Below are positions 59,662-64,000 of a DNA stretch of 64,000 nucleotides, piece by piece. The translations under genes were made by a program, and so were the position numbers. Origin of the DNA: Sphingomonadales bacterium (lineage in GTDB: Bacteria; Pseudomonadota; Alphaproteobacteria; Sphingomonadales; Sphingomonadaceae). The DNA is taken from positions 496,001-560,000 of the forward strand of contig JADKCA010000001.1 of the NCBI GenBank assembly GCA_016714795.1, in the 5' to 3' direction. Every line of letters begins with the position of its first letter. The first letter of the stretch is position 1. A model generated the notes under the pieces. That model had not been told where the DNA came from and made no database searches. It saw only the letters and a list, made by a program, of their open reading frames with translations.

Positions 59662-60679
59662 GCGCCCCCTCTTTGGCGATCAGGCTTTCCAGCAACCGTC
59701 GCGCCCGCGTGCCGCCTTGGTCGATGCCGAGCGAGACAGGCTTCTCGCCCCAGAAATCCTTGCCCCTCACATTGGCATAGGCAGCCTCGATCATCGGCTT
59801 GTCTTCCACGTCGAACGCCTCGCGGAACAGGCCAAGCATATAGGCGTCTGCTTCTGCGCTATCGATGTCATGGTTACGGCTGGCGCTCCAGAAATAATGG
59901 GTCTCATGCTCATTGGCGGGTGTCAGGATATGCGCCTGCGGAATGTCGAAGCCCGCGCTTTCGGGGGCACCATGCGGGCAAGCCCCCACATCGAGCCGCA
60001 TCGACGCTGGAGCATTCCAGCGCATCCGCAGCCAGTGATCAACCGTCTCGCCTGCTGCCACCAGCCCCTGCGCCACCATGGGCGGGGTGATGTTCGGCAT
60101 CCACCAGTCCGAATGGAGCGTCTCACCCTCCTGCCGGATGCTGTGCTCACCCTGAAAGATGATGCCTTGTCCGGCAAAGGTGCCGCGATGGACGAATTCG
60201 ATATGGCTCAGATCCATCAGATTGTCGGTGCCATATTCGAAATGGGCCTTCATCAGCGTGTAACCGCGCACGGACCGCAACGCGGGCGTATCCGGCACGA
60301 AGCTGAAATCGGGGATCAGGTTTTGATCGATCCTGTCCGCATCTCCGGCCCAAAGCCACAAAATGCCATGCCGCTCAACGACGGGCCAGACGGGCACGTC
60401 CGTTCCTGCCGGAATGCGCGCGCTGAACGGGTTGCGCACGCAATGCCCGTTCCGGTCAAACCCCAATCCGTGATAACCGCACACCAGCACATCGCCATCG
60501 CGCTCTCCCTTTGAGAAGGGCGCGAAGCGATGCGGACAGCGGTCGAGAATGGCCGCAGGCGTTCCATCTTCCAGCCGATAGAAGAAGATGGTCTTGCCCA
60601 GAATTTCGCGGGAAAGGCCAGCTGTGCCCACGTCATCGGCCCAGCCCACCATGTACCAGCAGTTGCGCAGATGCTTCAT
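59654..60679 (-). CDS. Rieske non-heme iron oxygenase (VanA-type)
   Basis: The 341-residue oxygenase has Rieske ligands Cys48, His50, Cys67 and His70 (RCPHR, CGYHG). The Fe(II) ligands are His159 and His164 with bridging Asp156 (NLMDLSHIEFVH). Length fits O-demethylases such as VanA and related monooxygenases. No ferredoxin reductase is next to it. GGAAGGG precedes the ATG. It is in one operon with a C-C hydrolase and a cyclase-family gene upstream. Confidence 0.92.
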   Translation of the reverse strand: MKHLRNCWYMVGWADDVGTAGLSREILGKTIFFYRLEDGTPAAILDRCPHRFAPFSKGERDGDVLVCGYHGLGFDRNGHCVRNPFSARIPAGTDVPVWPVVERHGILWLWAGDADRIDQNLIPDFSFVPDTPALRSVRGYTLMKAHFEYGTDNLMDLSHIEFVHRGTFAGQGIIFQGEHSIRQEGETLHSDWWMPNITPPMVAQGLVAAGETVDHWLRMRWNAPASMRLDVGACPHGAPESAGFDIPQAHILTPANEHETHYFWSASRNHDIDSAEADAYMLGLFREAFDVEDKPMIEAAYANVRGKDFWGEKPVSLGIDQGGTRARRLLESLIAKEGAHG

Positions 60680-60702
60680 GTCAAACCCTTCCCATTGCGA
60701 AA

Positions 60703-61860
60703 TCAGGCGGTGTGGCCACCCAATGTTTCGGCAAACCAGTCCGCGATATAGTCTATCGCAAAGGCGTGATTGTCTGCGCCGACATGCTCCACGCCGCCTT
60801 CCCGGTCCGTGAACCATTTGAGTTCGCGGCGTGGGGAGTTGATCAGCTGATCATAGGTCTGATTGGCATAATCGGGCGAAATCTGGCGATCATTGACACC
60901 ATGGGTGACAAGGAAGGGCACCTTGATCCGGTCCATATGGCCGTTCAGGTTCATGTCCCTGGTTTTCTCGAGAAAATCGTCCATGTCCTTGGCGCCAAAC
61001 ACCCAGAAGACATGGCCCCAATAATGCGGCACGGGATTTTCGCCTTCGCGCTGCATCCGCTTATACTGGACTTCATGCCAATTATGGTTGGCCCCCCATG
61101 CCGCGCCGCTCTTGAAGCGCGGTTCATAGGCGACAGCGCGCGGCGCATAATGGCCGCCCAGCGAAATGCCAGTCATGCCGATCGCGTCCGCCTGCACATG
61201 TGGCTGGGTTTCCAGCCAGTCCACCCATTTGCTTGCCCAGCGCTCGCTATAGGGCGTTGCGGGCAGATCTTGCAGGCGCAGCGCTTCGCCCGTGCCGGGC
61301 TGATCGACGCACAAGGTGTGGATGCCGCGCTTGGCGAGGGCATAGGGGATGCCGCCCATCCACAGCATCTCCTTCATGCTGTCCAGCCCGTTGCAATAGA
61401 CGACGCACGGCATGGGGCCGTCGCCTGGCGCACGGTGGAACAGGCCGGAGATGGTCTTGCCCTCATAAGGGATTTCCACGCGCGTGACGGGATCGCCCGC
61501 CAATTCCGTGCCCTTCAGGAAGTTCTTGATCGCCTTGTCATAAGTTTCGGCGCGGCCCGGAGAACCATGCGCCTGCATCCGTTCGCCTGTCTGGTAATAG
61601 ATGGCAGAGCGTTTGAGTTTGTTGCCCGCAGAGAATAGACGGCCTGCGGCGATATCCTCTTCGGCAAGGCCGGTCAGCTTGTCTGCCATTTTCACCCATT
61701 CGATCATGAAATCCTGGGTGTTCGCGTCTTCACCGGCCTGCGCCTTGGCCATGAGCGGGCCGATAATATCTACAATCTCGCCGATCCGCCCGCCATTTTC
61801 CATCGCAATGGAGACAGAGAGATTCCAGACATAATTGGGAAAAGGTTCAAACAGAGCCAT
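60703..61860 (-). CDS. Alpha/beta hydrolase, DHPON-hydrolase-like C-C hydrolase
   Basis: The 385-residue protein has a helical N-terminal domain (1-120) and an alpha/beta hydrolase core with nucleophile Ser233 in GISLGGHYAP, THGVNDRQI and a His in GADNHAF. It resembles 2,6-dihydroxypseudooxynicotine hydrolase, which breaks a C-C bond next to a ketone in nicotine breakdown. It lies 23 bases before the Rieske gene in reading direction. A similar cleavage of an acyl side chain or ring-opened product is plausible. Confidence 0.82.
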   Translation of the reverse strand: MALFEPFPNYVWNLSVSIAMENGGRIGEIVDIIGPLMAKAQAGEDANTQDFMIEWVKMADKLTGLAEEDIAAGRLFSAGNKLKRSAIYYQTGERMQAHGSPGRAETYDKAIKNFLKGTELAGDPVTRVEIPYEGKTISGLFHRAPGDGPMPCVVYCNGLDSMKEMLWMGGIPYALAKRGIHTLCVDQPGTGEALRLQDLPATPYSERWASKWVDWLETQPHVQADAIGMTGISLGGHYAPRAVAYEPRFKSGAAWGANHNWHEVQYKRMQREGENPVPHYWGHVFWVFGAKDMDDFLEKTRDMNLNGHMDRIKVPFLVTHGVNDRQISPDYANQTYDQLINSPRRELKWFTDREGGVEHVGADNHAFAIDYIADWFAETLGGHTA

Positions 61861-61863
61861 GGA

Positions 61864-62664
61864 TCAATCCTCGAAAATGGCAACGGCGCGGGTCCAGCCC
61901 GCGGACGCACCCTTGATCTTGTGGGGGAAGCAGGAAATCATGAAGCCGGTGGAGGGGATGGCTTCCAGATTGTGCAGCTTTTCGATGTGGCAATAGCCAA
62001 TGTCTGCGCCCGCACGATGGCCTTCCCAGATGAGCGAGGCATCGCCGGTTTCCACCACCTTCTTGGCGGTGTAGACGAAAGGCGCATCCCAACTCCACGC
62101 ATCTGTGCCGGTCACGCGCACGCCGCGTTCAAGCAGATACATGGTCGCTTCATAGCCCATGCCCGCACCCCGACTGACATATTCGGGATCGCGGTTGGCG
62201 AGCGCCATGCCGGCTGCGGTGTTCACCACCACAATGTCGAGCGGGGCCAGTTCATGGCCGATGCGTTTCAGTTCGGCTTCCACATCGGCGGCGGTCGCCA
62301 CAGTGCCGTCTTCCATATGCCGGAAATCCAGCTTTACGCCGCGTTGGAAAAACCATTCCAATGGCATTTCGTCAATGGTCATCGCCGGGCGGCTGTTGCC
62401 CGACTTGCTGTCCTGCTGCGGATGATAGTGCCAGGGCGCGTCAACATGTGTGCCGCTATGCGTGGTGAGCGTCACTCGCTCTGCCGCGCAAAAGCCGACA
62501 TCGCCGCCGATCATCCCGCCATAATCCACGCCCGAAAAGAAGAATTCCAGCTCCTTGCGGGTGTCGTCATGCACTTCATATTCGATATGGGGTTTCAGGA
62601 AGGGTGGATCGCTGACGATCTCATTCTCCAGTGTCATCGACAGATCAACGAAACGACGGGTCAT
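61864..62664 (-). CDS. Cyclase family protein (kynurenine formamidase-like)
   Basis: The 266-residue protein has the metal motif HSGTHVDAPWHYH (His69, His73, Asp75) of the cyclase/KynB fold. Members hydrolyse amides or lactam rings, for example formylkynurenine and isatin. AGGAG lies 8 bases before the ATG at 62664; an upstream extension has no homology. It lies 3 bases before the C-C hydrolase and 11 after the SDR. Confidence 0.87.
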   Translation of the reverse strand: MTRRFVDLSMTLENEIVSDPPFLKPHIEYEVHDDTRKELEFFFSGVDYGGMIGGDVGFCAAERVTLTTHSGTHVDAPWHYHPQQDSKSGNSRPAMTIDEMPLEWFFQRGVKLDFRHMEDGTVATAADVEAELKRIGHELAPLDIVVVNTAAGMALANRDPEYVSRGAGMGYEATMYLLERGVRVTGTDAWSWDAPFVYTAKKVVETGDASLIWEGHRAGADIGYCHIEKLHNLEAIPSTGFMISCFPHKIKGASAGWTRAVAIFED

Positions 62665-62675
62665 GGCTTCTTCTC

Positions 62676-63431
62676 CTAATCTGCGGTCCAGCCGCCATCT
62701 ACGACAAGGCTGGTTCCGGTGACGAGCGCGGACGCATCCGACGCCAGAAAGACGATGGCCCCCATCAGATCCTCGACCTGCCCGATGCGGCCCAGCTTGA
62801 TCTTGGCAAGGACGCTGGCTTTGAACGCCACATCTTCGAAAAAAGGACGGGTCAGGGGCGTTTCGATGAACGTAGGGGCAATGGTGTTGCTGCGGATATT
62901 GTGCGCAGCAAGATCGAGCGCAAACGCCTTGTTCATGCCTTCCAGTGCCCATTTGGAGCCGCAATAAAGGCTGCGGTTCGGCCCGCCGACATGGCCCATC
63001 TGGCTGCCCATATGGATGAGGCTGCCGCTTGTGCCGTCTGCCATCATGCGCTGCACGCAGGCTTGCGCGACGAAAAAGGCGGATTTGACGTTGAGATCAT
63101 AGACCGCATCATAATCATCCTCGCTCACCTCCCACAATGGCTTGGGCCTGTTGGTGCCTGCATTGTTGACGAGGATGTGGAAGGCGGGGCGATCGGCAAA
63201 GAATTCCCTGACCGCTGCCAAGTCTGAGACGTCGAGCGTGGCGGCGGTGGCGAGCGGGCCGATTTCGGCGGCGGCGGCCTCAATCTCGGATTCAGTGCGC
63301 GCGACAAGCGTCACCATTGCCCCGGCTTCTGCCAGTGCAACGGCGGCAGCGAGACCAATGCCGCGGCCTGCTCCAGTGACAATAGCGCGGCGGCCATCAA
63401 GGCGGAAGGAAGGTGTGCGGGGAAGGGTCAA
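62676..63431 (-). CDS. SDR family oxidoreductase
   Basis: The 251-residue SDR has TGAGRGIG near 19-26, NNAGTNRP, and MGSQMGHVGGPNRSLYCGSK with the catalytic triad. VARTESE suggests NADP or NAD use cannot be settled. It overlaps the stop of the HisD-like gene by 4 bases, so the operon continues upstream. It likely reduces or oxidises a pathway hydroxyl. Confidence 0.84.
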   Translation of the reverse strand: MTLPRTPSFRLDGRRAIVTGAGRGIGLAAAVALAEAGAMVTLVARTESEIEAAAAEIGPLATAATLDVSDLAAVREFFADRPAFHILVNNAGTNRPKPLWEVSEDDYDAVYDLNVKSAFFVAQACVQRMMADGTSGSLIHMGSQMGHVGGPNRSLYCGSKWALEGMNKAFALDLAAHNIRSNTIAPTFIETPLTRPFFEDVAFKASVLAKIKLGRIGQVEDLMGAIVFLASDASALVTGTSLVVDGGWTAD

Positions 63432-64000
63432 GCCTCAGCCTTCCCGGCATAGGGCACATTCTTTCCGCCAAAGCGCCGCACACGGATATTGGCTTGTTCG
63501 CCATGCCCGGCAAAGCCTTCGAGCGCGCACAGGCGGCTGCAATATTCACCGATCATCGTGCTCGCTTCATCGGTCAGAACCTTCTGATAGGTGCAGGTCT
63601 TGATGAATTTGCCGACCCATAGTCCGCCGGTATAGCGCGCGGCCTTCTTGGTGGGGAGGGTGTGGTTGGTGCCGATCACCTTGTCTCCATAAGACACGTT
63701 GGTGCGGTTGCCGAGGAACAGTGCGCCATAGTTGGTCATGTTTTTCAGGAAATAATCGGGATCTGCCGTCATCACCTGCACATGCTCCGACGCGATCTCG
63801 TCCGCGATGCGAACCATTTCGGCATCGTCTTCGGCCACGATCACTTCTCCAAAGCTCTCCCATGCCCGGCGCGCAATCTCTGCGGTGGGGAGGATTTTGA
63901 GCAGGCGCTCGATCTCCTTCATCGTCTCATCGGCCAGCTTGCGCGACGTGGTGAGCAGGATGGCCGGACTGTCCGGCCCATGTTCGGCTTGCCCCAGCAG
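63428..64000 (-). CDS. Histidinol-dehydrogenase family protein, 5' part missing
   Basis: Only the C-terminal 190 residues are present; the frame is open to the window edge. QAEHGPDSPAILLTTS, GTNHTLPTKKAARYTGGLWV and KFIKTCTYQ match HisD-family enzymes, which oxidise an alcohol twice to an acid with NAD+. Outside a his operon, relatives such as sulfopropanediol dehydrogenase act on other alcohols, and that is more likely here. It is upstream of and overlaps the SDR. Confidence 0.85.
   Translation of the reverse strand: MLGQAEHGPDSPAILLTTSRKLADETMKEIERLLKILPTAEIARRAWESFGEVIVAEDDAEMVRIADEIASEHVQVMTADPDYFLKNMTNYGALFLGNRTNVSYGDKVIGTNHTLPTKKAARYTGGLWVGKFIKTCTYQKVLTDEASTMIGEYCSRLCALEGFAGHGEQANIRVRRFGGKNVPYAGKAEA

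Overview
The window is a gene-dense, GC-rich chromosomal stretch most consistent with a sphingomonad (Alphaproteobacteria, order Sphingomonadales). Support comes from two large TonB-dependent receptors embedded in catabolic clusters, many SDR, acyl-CoA and ring-oxidation enzymes, a LinR/NodD-like LysR regulator, and palindromic intergenic repeats of the kind common in that order. About 62 protein-coding genes were found. No rRNA, tRNA, CRISPR array, transposase or phage gene was recognised, and no gap between genes exceeds about 300 bases.

Layout. 1-5 kb is housekeeping: a partial AlkD-type DNA repair gene, a thioesterase, an SDR, purF, hisI and thiL. 4.0-7.4 kb is a tight minus-strand operon of two cysteine desulfurases, a [2Fe-2S] ferredoxin and thiL. 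7.5-10.4 kb holds an alpha/beta hydrolase, two MarR-like proteins and ilvE. 10.4-19.2 kb is a first catabolic island: an acyl-CoA synthetase and a TonB receptor (both frameshifted), an AraC regulator, a CYP108-like P450, a zinc alcohol dehydrogenase and an aldehyde dehydrogenase. 19.2-23.6 kb has a TetR gene and a benzaldehyde-lyase-like ThDP enzyme, divergent from an SDR and a zinc dehydrogenase across a three-half-site operator. 23.6-31.5 kb reads as a mandelate-like 2-hydroxyacid module (FMN dehydrogenase, ThDP decarboxylase, FAD dehydrogenase) followed by a conserved hypothetical, an esterase and an acyl-CoA dehydrogenase; a LiuR-like MerR gene follows. 32-35.2 kb is TMEM175, ribH, an HTH-RibBX fusion and ung.

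35.2-40.7 kb carries a CoA-transferase/HMG-CoA lyase pair, an MFS transporter with an SDR, and an FAD monooxygenase. 40.9-46.8 kb is a TonB receptor, a sulfatase, an epimerase-like dehydrogenase and a LysR regulator. 47-52.6 kb mixes HxlR, SDR, a PYROXD2-like flavoprotein with a 76-aa partner, PadR with DUF2218, and a phytase-like esterase. 52.7-64 kb is the least familiar part: a SnoaL-kinase fusion, two paralogous two-domain VOC enzymes with intact H-H-E metal sites around an FAD monooxygenase, SDRs, an O-methyltransferase, and a minus-strand operon of VOC, Rieske oxygenase, DHPON-type C-C hydrolase, cyclase-family hydrolase, SDR and a HisD-like dehydrogenase cut by the window end.

Read together, the accessory genes could take a substrate in through TonB porins, hydroxylate it (P450, FAD and Rieske enzymes), open a ring (VOC enzymes), cleave C-C bonds (alpha/beta hydrolase, ThDP lyases) and feed CoA-ester metabolism. 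The substrates are not determinable from sequence alone. The candidate undescribed system is the 52.7-64 kb ring-cleavage cluster; the HTH-RibBX fusion and the benzaldehyde-lyase-like locus are secondary candidates.
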